Assembly: GCA_029990175.1 (NCBI GenBank)
Contig: JARKIP010000011.1
Span: 25,642,001-25,706,000 of the forward strand
DNA: 64,000 nucleotides
DNA from: Petunia secreta
Lineage: Eukaryota > Streptophyta > Magnoliopsida > Solanales > Solanaceae
Reading direction: 5' to 3'
Notes under the pieces: model-generated
Database searches by the model: none
What the model saw: the letters and a program-made list of their open reading frames with translations, nothing else
What the model was told of the DNA's origin: nothing
Part shown: in pieces, positions 25,153 through 36,951 of the stretch
Position numbering within the stretch: position 1 is the stretch's first letter
How the letters are laid out: every line of letters starts with the position of its first letter
Translations under genes and position numbers: made by a program

Positions 25153-27170
25153 TGTAACGTTCCTCGAATTTCTAACTTTCAGGACTTTATCGATATGAAA
25201 GATAATTTAGATAAGCTCGTTTTGTGTGCGTGAGACTCAAGTATTAAGTATGGCGTCTAACTAAATTATAGTATTTATCCTAAGGGGATACAAGTATTTA
25301 ATTAGTTGGAAGTGGAAAGAGAAATTATAAGAAGGCCAAAAGTTAAAGCTAGCTTCAAGTGGTCGAAAGTTAAAGGCAATGGACTGCCTATGCAAAGTCA
25401 GCTTATAAATCACGTGTGACATGACTTTGTACACTTTTAAGTCAACTCAGACTCTTCCTTGGAGAAGCATCAACGCCCTTAAGCACCAGCGATCATTGGG
25501 CATCAAAGAAGTTTATTCTCGGGTATCATACGAAGCGAGGTAAGTTCTTTTACGAATTTGTGATGATCATAATATCATTACACACACGAATATATCATCC
25601 TAATGGATTGAATTCTTTAGAAAGTTTTCCAAAACCTCAAGAACGTCCATTAAAGACAAGTTAATAATTTGACTTTGCAAATTAAATTCCTTACATTATG
25701 TGGGATTGTTGTTGTGGATTATTAATGTTATAAATGGTAGCAGAGGATATAAATTTTCAAAAGGACAAGGGTTTGCTCAAAACCTAAAAAGTTAGAATTT
25801 GAACTTAAGTTCTTATAGTGAGAAGAAGATAAGAACTTTGGAATTGATTAAATGAATTGATGGTTGTTGTAGTTGGTTGGTAATTTAAGCGCGTCGATTG
25901 GAGGTGTGTTTAGGTTCGAGGAGTAATCGAGGTGAGTTGATATGACCCTTTACTAAAGAAGTTTTACTCACAAAATCCCGCATATAAAGTGTTTGATAAA
26001 ATGTCTTAAAGGGCTAATATGTGTTTAATTGGAGCGAGAGAGTGCATATTAGCTAAACCTCATTCACGCTATCGTTCAAGAGTTTATCCTTGAGTTATAT
26101 ATATTGATTTTCATATTTTGTTATGTTAATTTACGTTATTTTATATGTCAAATTTCATGGATTTAAGGATGTTTGAAAGTATATCGAATAATTTATTCAT
26201 ATGTTCATGTCAAGTTTTACTCAAGATTATTATGGTTTATGTTCATGGATTATGTTCAAGAACTATATTGGACCCTAAAGTGGTCAAGTAAAGTTTTATA
26301 AAAATATTTTGGGAGTTACCTTGAGATTCTGAGAAGGGCTTCATGACCATTAGTGGTTAATGTTGATCCCGAAACTACTCGTGCCAGGGTGGGATATAGG
26401 ATAATTTTTCCTGACACGGCCAAGGCACAAAACGCGCAGCATGCTATCACCTGAAACTGTGTGGCGCCACAGTGAAGGGGCCTATTCGATCAGGCGGGGA
26501 TCGAACCCGTGCCGATCACACGGTGACTTTATGAAATCATGTTATGTCAGAGTTAACTGGTACTCCCCAAAAAGTAAAGAAACGATATACTAAAGTTTAG
26601 AATTTTATTGTTTCAAGTTACTTCAGCTTCTTTAAACGTTTTATGTTCTCATGGTTTTAATGAATTATGTGCATTCCGAGTTTCTTTTAAATGTCTCGTT
26701 CCCGCTTTAGTGGGGAGTCGTTGAGACTCACTGAGTACCGCCGTGGTGTACTGACGTTCTGTTCTTGGGAACCTACATTGACCGATGTCAATGTAGGCGC
26801 AGGTTTTGCAGGCAAGAAGACTATGAGCTAGGATATCCTCCCACTACTCAGTTGATTGGTGAGCTCCGCATTTGTTCGTGGAGATATATTGTATTCCACT
26901 AGTGTCATGTATAAAATTCTTAGAGGCTTTATAGATAGTCTAGCAGTTGGGTGTGGTTGTCCATTTTGCATAATCTTGCACTACATAATAAAGTTATATA
27001 TTTTATAAATACAATTCATAATGAGTTTTTATTGAAGTTTTGTTTTAAAGACAATGTCATTTGCATAGCATGACAGAGTTAGAATATCACAGTCAAGTTT
27101 AAAGGGTTCGCTCGGTCAAGTTCAGGTACCGAGTGCCGGTCGCAGCTCGTTCAGAAAACGGGTTGTGACA
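25153..27170 (+). repeat. 3' LTR of the LARD
   Basis: 2018 bp, about 98% like the 5' LTR by eye, ending GTGACA followed by the ttgac TSD. Confidence 0.95.
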
Positions 27171-27600
27171 TTGACTAGGCTCTTAAGCCTATGTTTTATG
27201 CAGTGGAGAAGTTGACAAAAGCTGTTTAAGACAATACTTCAGAACTTGAGGCCGTGAAATAAAGATTGACAATGTTGTAGACTTCCAATGTTACAATAAA
27301 GACCCAAGTGAAGAATGTGATTGATGAGGCGAAAAAACTTAGACCATGAGTTGTGACAGTATGTTTGGGTTTACACCAACACCTACCCCAAAAGCCTCGC
27401 AAAGACAACAAGTGGTAGAGACAAGTGAAGAATAAGAAGATGATGAAAGAGTGGAGGAGCGACCTATAAGTGTAGTGCCTAAAGACACTGAAGCAGCACT
27501 TGAGAAGCTTCACCTTGAAAGAGAAGAAAAGACCAAGCAAAGGCAAGAATGGAAGAAGAAACAAAAAGAATAAAGAGGGGAAGAAAAAGAAGAAAGTGTT
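27171..27600 (+). pseudogene. Athila-like 3' ORF, part after the LARD
   Basis: Sequence resumes with the duplicated ttgac and 'taggctcttaagcc', continuing the C-terminal tail of the plant-transposon-protein-like ORF. It becomes Glu/Lys-rich (KLHLEREEKTKQRQEWKKKQ at about 27505-27570) before stops. This is the usual charged C-terminus. Confidence 0.5.
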
Positions 27601-28063
27601 GAAAAAACATTATTCGTAGATTAATTACAATAATCAATCTACCCAGGATCTTTGTTAAATAAAGAGACCGAGATAGAAAATTAACTTTAAACCATGGGAG
27701 GAAAAACTTGAAGAAGAACTTCTAATCCTTGAAGAAGTTGAAGTCTTCCATGCCTTACAAACGTACTATTTTATGTGTTCTTCTCTTAATGAGTGAGAGA
27801 GAAAAAAATTACGTCGGAGGCATAGGGACCACAACCTTATAAATATACAATAGACACCTCTTCAAAGATAGCTATTAGGAAGAGGTACCTCTTTAGTTAT
27901 TGGCCCATCAATAATAACTGAAAAGTTGATAGGTTTCTACACATATAATCGCCATATTTTATAAATTAATATTTTTATGGCCCAAACAATTAATGCTTTA
28001 TTAGATCAAATAATACACGAGCTCCTTTAATTTAATAGCAATATATGTACAGTATAATAAATA
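27601..28063. other. Unclassified AT-rich stretch, possibly LTR
   Basis: No gene. A TATA-like CTTATAAATATAC lies near 27837. Together with 31022-31462 on the other side of the Helitron it may be one LTR ending at the PBS at 31466. No partner LTR was found. Confidence 0.3.
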
Positions 28064-31021
28064 CTAGATGAATGATTGCACGTGCTGAGCATTGTAGTTG
28101 GCTACATCTCTCATTTTTGTTGGAATCAACTTATTGGAGATATATTACCAGTCGTCACGTTCTTAACATAGGGTTGGATGCAAGAATAATATAGATACAA
28201 AAGATATGGTAATACACATGTGAGAATTATGATAAGCGATATATGTGTAATTCTTGTATGAAGGTGTTTCAATGAATACTCCTAACAACTTTTCGTTTCT
28301 TCGAGGAGATCGATGTCTTTTGACTTTTTTAAATTTTGAACCATTAAGATGTACAAGTACAGGATTCCATAATCTTTTCTCAGGTCCAAAAATTGCCTCT
28401 CTCAACTCCACAAAAGTTGTAGTAGACAGCAGTATCCATACAATCAACAATTCCTACACCATAGTAGCCTATGAAACTATTGACAATAATTGAAACACTT
28501 TCAATTTCAAGTGTGGTTGAAGGAGAAGCACACACAAATCATCCCCGGACATTTTATAAAATAGATACCAAAAGTTTATCTATATCAAAAGTTATTTCTC
28601 GAAGTCAATGATCTAAGAGATGCGCTCCTTGATGACACTCTAAAACATAATATGGATGCTCAACATTATGAAAACAAATTGTGCATTCCAACACATGTAT
28701 AAATTGATAATGCATCTGGTATCAAGCACAAAATGTGCATATCTAGAGTGTGGTCATACTTATTATTATAATAATAATTTTTCATTTTTCTAGCAATCTT
28801 ACCAACTATCGGAATATGCAAAGTACGGGAGGCCATGCATACATCTCTTTATTGATAAAATGTGTCCAATAGAACAAAAGTTGTCCATGACTGCAGAAGT
28901 GCAATGCGGCAAGATTATCCAATTTTGATTAATGCCAACCAATTCAAAATGAACCCTGTAACATAATTAAATCAAATTAATTTTCATTAAGATATCAATA
29001 GAAGCCTTAATATACATGAATTCAAGATCAATGGACCACTTCGACACTTTATGTCAATGGATTACTTCGACATTTAATGTCACTGCCAAGTGAAATATGG
29101 TCTGTATAAAATGCAAGTAATAGTAAGACAAAATGTTTACTGATTACATAAGTGCATGAGTTCTAACTGATGAAAAAAAAACTCTAATGAATCTATATAT
29201 AATGAACGAAAATGATTTGGTGAAGGTTTTAAATAACATGCATTTTCCAAGTTTGCATTTATACATCACATAAAAACATTCAAGTAACTACAAGTGCTAA
29301 TATTGAATATCATGCCCAGTTCTAATCTTGATCTCACAATGCTTGGTTAGCCAAGTTTGTGAAAATGTACCTATCAACTACATCATACTTTTGCTTATAA
29401 ATATTCAGTGCAGTTGCGTGGGTCGGCAATGCATCCTGTGCAATAATATAAGATTCATTACAAGAGTTATGTCCTCAAAAAAATGCATGAAGAAGGATAA
29501 ATCATCACCCCAGTAGCCAGCTGCCTACACCTAACACCACAGCCTTGTACTACAAAATATCAGGTGGTATTAAGCGTGAAACTAATGCTTCACCACGTCA
29601 CCAAATATTGCAATGTTTTGTCAGCAAAGAGCTAGTAATCCAAGTTTACTTTTTATTATGCGACATTTTTGAGCTAATTAAGTTAGGAGAAATAAAATTA
29701 AGATATTTACATGATCTCTGGACTGGGTCACCCACTGTACTTCTTTCAGACCTGACGAAGGTCCAACTGAATGGTGCATCACATAAGTTTCAAATCCTCC
29801 AAAACAAGATCATTAAATACAATAAATTATTACAGAAAGCTCCCACAACTTATTATGATTCTTTAGATCAAAGGTCACCCATACTCAAAGCATAAACCAT
29901 AAGTTTACCATTAGGCAATTGCGAATTAATGACTTTATCATAATGATCAACTTCAGCTCGATTAATCTAAAGAAGTGTCTGGTAGAGTAGGAACATATAA
30001 TTAGTCTAGAAACTTAGACTAAGAACGTAAAAGCGAGATTTTAAAAAGGAACGTGATGTTACTTGCTAGACCTACTATAGATTGTGCAAATGCAAAAACT
30101 AACATTAAGTTGGAATAGAGAAACCCAAGACATGTGAGGACATACTCTAGTATAAGCTTCTCCTAAAAGATATTACTAAGTGAAAGAGTTAAACAAAATC
30201 ATGCTGCTTTTTTCTCATTTGGAAAACTTTTATACTAAATAAATAGTGGTACCAATTGTAACAGACTACAACAAATACTGAAAACTCCACACTGAAGCTT
30301 CAGAATTGAGAATTCTCCAAAGAAAAGTAATTTTAATGACATCTTCAAAGGACACCATGAAGATAGGTTTTCTCTCCATGCACCAAATTCATACCTTATT
30401 AGAATATACAACTAACACACACAACTTTTGTCCTTAAAAATCTACAGTAGTGTGGAATTACATGATTACATATATCAGGTGAAATTATATTTTGCACATA
30501 TGAAAGTAAAAATATAAAAAAATTAAAAAAAATACCAATATTAGAAAATTGAAGTTTAAGCAGAATAAGCTAAGAAAATCTCAACTAGCCAAAAATATAC
30601 CATCCGCTTTCAGTTCATGGTGTTTAAAATTAAAATCACAATGATCATGATTGCCATGATAATCCAAACGCAAACGACATTTTCTATTGACACCACGGCG
30701 TTCTAAAAAGAAATACATAAGAACCCAAAAACTCACCCAAATGTTGTCAAAGAGACAAAACAATAATAGCTCCTACCATGGAATCCCAATTTGAAAAGAA
30801 CTCAAAAGAAGATTTGGGTGCGCAAATATGAAATTGCAACACACAGGTGAGCAGATGGAGAGAACCGATAGTATTCTCGAAACTGAAAGAGGAGAGGTTT
30901 CAAGAATTATGACACGTGGAGTTGTATGCAATGTATAGCAGAACAAAACTAATAAAGACAGCTTAGGATGAAATTACCATTTTACCTTCGAACAACCATT
31001 ATGGCCTTTGTATATAATAGA
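28064..31021 (-). mobile_element. Non-autonomous Helitron candidate
   Basis: On the minus strand the element starts TCTATTATATACAAAGG (5' TC at 31021) after a flanking A. It ends with a decayed hairpin region (TGCTCAGCACGTGC), ten bases, then CTAG at 28067-28064 followed by a flanking T. TC...CTRR termini, insertion between A and T, and no TSD fit Helitrons. The 2.96-kb interior has no Rep/helicase and no ORF I recognise; frames at 28163-28493 and 29545-29895 are unassigned. The hairpin is imperfect, so the call is tentative. Confidence 0.5.
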
Positions 31022-31045
31022 TAGAAATGTGAGTCCACTATATAC

Positions 31046-31169
31046 ATAATTTCCAAAAATCTCCCACTTGGACTATATATGTTTCTAAAAAGTTGTACAT
31101 ATAACTTATAATTTCCAAAAATCTCCCACTTGGACTACATATGTTTCTAAAAAGTTGTACATATAACTT
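31046..31169 (+). repeat. 62-bp tandem duplication
   Basis: Two copies of a 62-bp unit containing 'aaatctcccacttggacta' and 'aaaagttgtacatataact' lie head to tail, differing at about one position. Confidence 0.93.
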
Positions 31170-31465
31170 AAACTTTATCGTGTACATGATTTGCTATCAA
31201 ATATCCCTCAAGTAATTTGGTCCATCAATAGTACTAACAAAGAATGAAAGCGGTTTTGTAACATATATGCATTACTAAACCCATCAATGGCCACACTATT
31301 AGCAAAATCAATGACATAGATCAAGTATGGATATATAGCATGAAAATTACAGGTAAATTGATCAAATTCATGCCTATTTCTAACTATTCCTACTTTAAGA
31401 TTTAAATAGTCCAGAATCACTTTATCTTCATCGCCACGTGACTCGATCCCAAAAATATAACAATT

Positions 31466-31477
31466 TGGTATCAGAGC
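31466..31477 (+). other. Orphan tRNA-iMet primer-binding site
   Basis: TGGTATCAGAGC follows an LTR-like end (...ATAACA at 31462) by three bases. This marks the start of an LTR element of which I see no coding region or second LTR. Confidence 0.6.
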
Positions 31478-31779
31478 GATGAAGATAATGGGGCTCGTCA
31501 AAGGGACCTCCAACCTTAGACTCATTAAAGGGAGCGCTAACCTTAAGACTCATTGAGATAGAGTCTCACACCTCTACGGTTTTACCAAAATTTTGCTTAT
31601 CATTATTCTTTGAAATATTGCTCTTAATTAGAGCTTACAGAGTCCTACAATAAATTTATAACTTGGAGAAAAAGAAACCCAATAGCTTGAAATAAAAGAA
31701 ACCTAATAACCTTAAATAAATCTAAACCTAGCAACCTCGAATAAACTAATAAAATAACATAATTAATATTAAAGAAAGC

Positions 31780-32714
31780 TACAACAATTATACAACTAGA
31801 TCCGTATATCTGTTTATAGATATGAATTTTTAGCTACTAATATTAATATCGTGGTTAATATCTTGTAATAGCTACAAAAGTTAAGTTTTCGTGGCTATTT
31901 ACAATTTCATAAAGTTTCTTAGCCGTGAAAGTAAAATTGGCAAAGCTAATTATTCATTTTTCTATAGTTTCTAACTTTCAATGCAATAACTATCTAATTA
32001 GCTACAAATTTATTTCTACAATCAGATTTCGTAGCTAAATATATGTCTTTGCCACAAATTTAAAGTCAATATAGAAATAACAACCCTTTAGCCATAATAA
32101 ATTACTTGTAACAAAATATTGGAGCTATACAAATATTTTGCTTCAAGTTATAAAAGTTCGTGTCAACTATAATATAAGTGCGAATCTATTGCTACGATAA
32201 ATTTCATAGCTAATCATAAACTTTAGCTATACGTGTGTGAAGTTACTGTAGCAGTAGTAGTATTTTAGCCACAATAAATTTATTGAAACTAAAAATTGTA
32301 GCTAAATAGATATTTTTAATTAACTTAAATAATACTTGTGGGAAAAGAGTTGACATAATAGCTATGAAATTGTGGTTATAATAAAATTTCATAACTAATC
32401 ATATGAGTTAGTAGCAATACTTTTAAATTATTTAAAAATAAATTTTGTAACTAATTGATTGATTTTTCCAATTATAAAAAATTAGTGGTAAAGATTGACT
32501 CAATAGTTTGAATTGATTTGTTATGATAAAGTGATAGCATAACTACATAAGTTATTGAATTTATAAGTGTCAAATAACAATGACTAAAAATGCAAGATAT
32601 AACATCCAATAATTAGATCTTTTGTAAACTTGTATCGTTGAAGCTTATAAACTAATATCTTGTAATTTTTTATATTTAGCTACGATGAATAGTGTAGCTA
32701 TAAATGCATAATGC
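31780..32714. repeat. AT-rich region with dispersed TAGCTA-type motifs
   Basis: Short motifs such as 'tagctacaaa', 'cgtagctaa' and 'cgtggcta' recur in both orientations through about 900 bp. Subterminal regions of plant CACTA transposons look like this, but I find no CACTA terminus. No gene. Confidence 0.35.
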
Positions 32715-33089
32715 AGTGGGGGATAGTAGGTAACGGTGGCGGTGGTGCTTGGTAGTGAAGGCAATTGTGTCTATGGAGGTGGTTGAAAATAGTTGTTGGC
32801 GAGGGTGGTGGTGATCATTGGTGCTAATGGCAATGGTAATTGTAGTGATAGGTAGTGGTGGTGGTTTTTGTGATGGTAGATGTGATCGGTGGTGGCAGTG
32901 GTGGTTGGAAATTATCATTGGTGGAAGGTGGTTGTGGTTAAGAAATTGTGGCACAGATGGCGGTGGTTAATAGAGATAATAATGGTAGCGATGGTGGGGG
33001 TGGCTTGTATGGTAGTGATAGTTAGTTAGTTGTGGTAGCAACGGATTATGATGGTATATATGCTTAGTGGTTGTTCGTGGTGGTTAGTA
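32715..33089 (+). repeat. GGT/GTGG-rich minisatellite-like tract, left part
   Basis: The plus strand is dominated by irregular GGTGGT, GGTAGTG and GTGGTTG units. It is interrupted at 33094 by the gypsy element and resumes at 43918. The 92-aa minus-strand His/Pro-rich frame is an artefact of the repeat. Confidence 0.8.
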
Positions 33090-33094
33090 GTGGC

Positions 33095-33655
33095 TGTATT
33101 GGCCTAAACTGTTCTTAGAACACAAATCGAATTTGGATTGCGAATACAAGTAAAACGATGTATCAAAGTTGAGATATGAACAACGATGATCGAAAAATAT
33201 AAGTAAAAGAACGAGATTTCAATATATGCCAATGAGTACAAATTTTACAAGAATTTCTATATGTATTTCTGAATGATTACATTGTAAAATGAGAAGCTAT
33301 TTATAGATCAGCGGATGCACAAGGCCATGATCCCACGTTCCCATTAAGCTCTGCATGTCTCAACCTCTCAGGTAGTTGAATTAGTTGGCCGAAATAAGGG
33401 GAAAACTCTATACTGCAGACGGCCTTATTTACCGAAGCTCAAGCTATTATCTTCGAGTGCATGGCTTTGCAATCAGCCAAGGCGACATTTCACCAAGGCA
33501 AAATATCTTACTTCCTTTCCTCGGTCGTTAACTTCGGTTTCTGACTTCGGCGGCCTATGGCTCACCTCAGCTCGTAGCTTACCAACACATGTCTGGTTAG
33601 CTCCAGATTATGTTACCGAGGCACCACGTAGAAGAGTCGATTTTTATCCAATACA
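33095..33655 (-). repeat. 3' LTR of the Tat/Retand-like element
   Basis: 561 bp with 8-bp inverted termini TGTATTGG/CCAATACA. A TATA-like CTATAAATAG lies on the minus strand at about 33297-33307. Confidence 0.95.
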
Positions 33656-33678
33656 GATAGTCCCCCCACTCCTCCGGA
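33656..33678 (-). other. Polypurine tract
   Basis: On the minus strand a purine run ending GGAGTGGGGGGACTATC lies immediately before the TGTATTGG of the 3' LTR. Confidence 0.85.
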
Positions 33679-33895
33679 AATTGTCAGGCTAACCGAGGAG
33701 TGGAATGAAAGACGCTGGAAGGCGACGTGGCTCAACCCTATCCAGGCATTTCAAATTTCCGCAAATGGTACAAGTCCTTTCAAATCACTGTTCCGCGAAA
33801 GGTGGCGACCATTCATTGTCTGCCAAACGATCACGCCGCTTTTCTCGCTTCTCCCAACATTTTAATGATGAATTTTCATCACTTGCCTTCTCGAT

Positions 33896-33912
33896 TACCT
33901 ATAAGTATTTTC
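33896..33912 (+). promoter_or_regulatory. TATA-like box for the antisense gene
   Basis: TACCTATAAGTATTTTC lies about 140 bp before the first long in-frame coding segment of the antisense gene and just inside the element from the 3' LTR. It is the only TATA-like motif well placed for this gene. This is inference only. Confidence 0.4.
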
Positions 33913-34049
33913 ATTTGAAGTTGCACTTCACCACTTTGTTATCAAGCAGTATAGTGAAAAGAGAAAAATCCACATCCAGCGACGAGATTACTCAAACTCC
34001 ATTTGATTTCCACACTCTTAAGAAATTTTTCCTTTTGAAATTTTATCCA

Positions 34050-36951
34050 AGTCTGCGACGCACTTTACCCAAGACTCCAGTGATTCAGGCGATAAGATTT
34101 CGCGCACCGCTGCCCTTATTACTAGTGGCGATTTCATCGTCGCCGTTCCGCCGCTGCAAGTTATTGAATCAGAGGGTGGCGTTGGTGAAGTAACATCCCT
34201 GGCGAGCGGCTCTAGGCAGCGCAAGGCTAGAGCTGGGCGCGATAGAGCTGAGGTGAGCGAGGACGACAGCGCGGAAAGAGAAGATGACACCATCGGGTAT
34301 GACACCATGGTTGTAGCTACCGCTGACGCTGAGGAGGTCAGCAATAAGGATGATGGCGTCGAAGGTGATGACGTCGAAGACGAGGACGACGATATTGAGG
34401 CCACTACAAAGACCGGCCCCGCTACCGAGGGTGGGCATGCTGCCGAAGCTGGACCTTCGGGTCCTGAGAAGAAGCTTCCAAAGATTCCCCTCGAGCAAGA
34501 ACTCGTGCCTCACCAGATTATTCCTTCACACTTCGATACTGGCAAGGACTTTAAGTTGAAAAAGCAATCTGCCGACCAGCAAGAGTTAAATAGGAATGCA
34601 CCGATGCAAACACCTACACGCCTCACCCAAGCTCATATGGAACTAATCCGAAAGAATTGTAATTTCTAGCTACTAGCCCGAGGTGAAAGTTGTTATCCCG
34701 ATCCAGCCACCAGATGCTGTGATCATGTAGAAGTGTTGTCCTTCAGATACACCTATTCATTTACCATTGGGTTTTCTCTCCCCGTTCGTAGGGTGATCGA
34801 TGAATTCTGCCGAGCATACAACTTATGTTTGGCTCAACTAGGGCCCAGTGTTTGGAGGGTCGTGCAGTGTCTGGACTGGCTGAGTCGGAAAGCCGAGGTA
34901 GATTTCACTCTGCAACATCTCATCTCTCTTTACTATCCATAATTTCACAAGGCTGGGCTCGTGGCCTTGAACAACCGTGGTAAACATGCACTTCTTCACA
35001 AGAGTGAGGATCATGGGGACCGAGACTGGTGTGATCGCTACATTCTCTTGGAGACCAGTGTTTTACCGACCGAACCTAATTTCCCAGAAAAGTGGAATTG
35101 AACACGTAAGTGTCCCCTCGTTCATAATCCTTTTTGGCCAGTGTTCTTGTTTTCAATTATCCTTGTCTCTGAGCTCAACTCACTTCTTGTTCTTTAGCCA
35201 ACAAAGTTGCTATCGTCCCTCCCGAGGGCTTGACCGAATGGGTCAAGGCTGTAACCGGAGCCCGCTCGCGTCCCATTCGATCCGGAATAGACATGGCTGC
35301 TAGCTTCGGTTGGCAATGTAAGAGGCATGGTATGTTATTTACAATCTTTCATCTAGGGTATCGCCCAAAGCTTTTATTTTGCCATTAATTTTTTTCTCCT
35401 CGGTGTCAGGTCTTCCCAACCGAGCCGTCAACAAGAAGAAGGACAAGAAGGGAAAAAGAAAAGGGAAGAAGAAAGGTGGAGAAGATACCGAATCTGATGA
35501 TAAATTGGCTTCGGTGGCAGGTCTTATTGGTGATTTGAAGGAACTCAAGGCTTCAAAGCCTTCAAAGTCTTCGAAGAGGTCCTCAGGTCAACGATCCTCA
35601 AAAGGTGACACCCAACATTGTCTTCGGTTACTACACTAGCATTTTCTTTTCTTCGTTCTTATGTTTACGACTCTTCCACATTGTTCCTTGTAGGCGTGAA
35701 AAGGCAAAGAGCGACTCCAAAGAAGCCCTCCCGCTTGGTGAATCCTCGCATCGAGGTGATGACCTCCCCTCAGCCTGAAGCGGTTGTTAAAACGCGCCGA
35801 AGGCTACTTGACGAGCCTAGAGATGAGAACGCCGAGGGCTTGGAGTCTCATACGGAGGTTGAAGTGGTGGACCTCGACGATCTGGAGCATGATTCCGAAG
35901 CAGCTGTTGCCAAGGCTGAAGGCAAAGCTAAAGTTGGGGAAGTCGGGGCTCTTTTGGTTGAGAAAGAGGCAGATGTTAATGTCGTTAGGGCGCAATCCGA
36001 GCCAGCAAAGCTTTCGACTTCGGCGGGATCTTTACGAAAGCTTGAGGTATTGACTTCTTAAAACCTCTTGGCGAGCACCCAAAGAGATATTTTGAGCCTC
36101 ATGCCTTGCTTGGTCCAGCGGGGGACGCCGTCGTACAACAGTTTCATCCGGTTCAGCTAGCTAACACCCTCGCTTCCAATGCACTCAGAGTAAGCCTCGA
36201 CATCTTCGATCTTACTTCTGTTTTTGGGTATTAATTTATATTGATCTTTTAATAATTTCCATTCATTGCTTTGTTTTATCACTGAGAGCCTTCGAGCTTG
36301 AGACCACGAGGCACGAAGAGATTCAGCGTGTCGCCAGTGCTTGGGATAGGCAAAGGGATAACTTACAATTGTCAAATAGCTGAATTGAAAGCTAAGTTGT
36401 CCAAGTCTTGCTCCGACTTGCGCGAAGCCGAGGATGCTTCCGAAGCGAACATTCAGGCTCTTGGTGATGGTTTCCAAGCTGAGATTACAAGGCTAGACGG
36501 CGAAGTCGCGAGGATCAGCGTGGAGTTGGCCCGAGCTAAGGATGAACTCGTGAATGAAGCCAACAAGCACCACGAGTAGCTAAAAGAGCGTATGCTTCAT
36601 ATCCAAAGGCTAGAAGGCGAAAACTCCAAGAATCGGACTCTTGAGGCCGAAATGAAAGTACTTCGAGAATAAGTTGTCGATCGTAAGGATAAGGCCAAGG
36701 CTAGGGCCAAAAGCGCGGAGCTAGACAAGCGTTGGGTTGTTATCAAGTCTCGGTTGAAGCTGCTTAAGCAATGTCGTGCCGGTGAGATGAACTTGGAGAA
36801 AGAAATTGCTAAGGCAGAAGATAAAGCAGCCAAAGCCCAAGCAATTATTGACGACCTTCCTTCAAGTGAAGGCTCGGGCGATGAAGATGAAGAGGATACC
36901 GAAGATGCCGATGATGGGGCTTCTGAGGAGGGAGATGGGCCCGAAGCTTAG
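34050..36951 (+). pseudogene. Intron-containing antisense gene of the Tat element (Transposase_28-like)
   Basis: On the plus strand, opposite to gag-pol, the frame begins with a Ser/Asp-rich acidic region (TADAEEVSNKDDGVEGDD). It then holds a conserved block (YSFTIGFSLPVRRVIDEFC, LGPSVWRVVQCLDWLSR, DWCDRYILLET) that I compare with the Pfam family 'putative gypsy type transposon' (Transposase_28). Three GT-AG introns at 35106-35197, 35330-35409 and 35605-35693 (92, 80, 89 bp) keep the frame. Downstream are a Lys-rich segment, a long coiled coil (36360-36840) and a strongly acidic end (GDEDEEDTEDADDGASEEG). In-frame stops near 34667 and 34940 and frameshifts near 36050 and 36366 show it is broken. 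Antisense extra ORFs are known in the Tat lineage; their role is unknown. Confidence 0.75.

Larger units (their letters stand above)
18173..27170 (+). mobile_element. LARD: 9.0-kb non-coding LTR retrotransposon (Tekay/Del-like LTR)
   Basis: The 5-bp TSD ttgac (18168-18172 and 27171-27175) flanks two ~2-kb LTRs that begin TGTAACG and end GTGACA. A tRNA-iMet-type PBS follows the 5' LTR and a polypurine tract precedes the 3' LTR. The 4.9-kb internal region has no gag or pol that I can recognise, which fits a large retrotransposon derivative that must borrow proteins. The motif CATTCGAGGACGAATG next to the polypurine tract suggests Tekay/Del chromovirus ancestry (from memory). LTR divergence is roughly 2% by eye. 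Confidence 0.92.
10267..27600 (+). mobile_element. Decayed Athila-like Ty3/gypsy element, interrupted by a LARD
   Basis: On the plus strand the order is gag (10267-11870), spacer and protease (11858-13470), C-terminal RT and RNase H (13679-14394), integrase (14470-15650), spacer, then a plant-transposon-protein-like ORF (about 16920-18172, resuming at 27171). The domain order and the large 3' ORF after integrase fit Athila. The element is interrupted at 18172/27171 by the LARD. I could not identify its LTRs. Every coding domain has stops, and the RT core is missing. Confidence 0.7.

Noticed and set aside
31780..32714. CACTA transposon
   Set aside because: Subterminal-like motifs are present, but no CACTA terminal repeat or 3-bp TSD could be found, so only a repeat region is reported.
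32676..32954. His/Pro-rich 92-aa minus-strand frame
   Set aside because: It is the complement of the GGTGGT-rich repeat tract.
33705..34193. 162-aa plus-strand frame as a separate gene
   Set aside because: It overlaps the promoter, leader and another frame of the antisense gene; it has no domain and ends out of frame with it.
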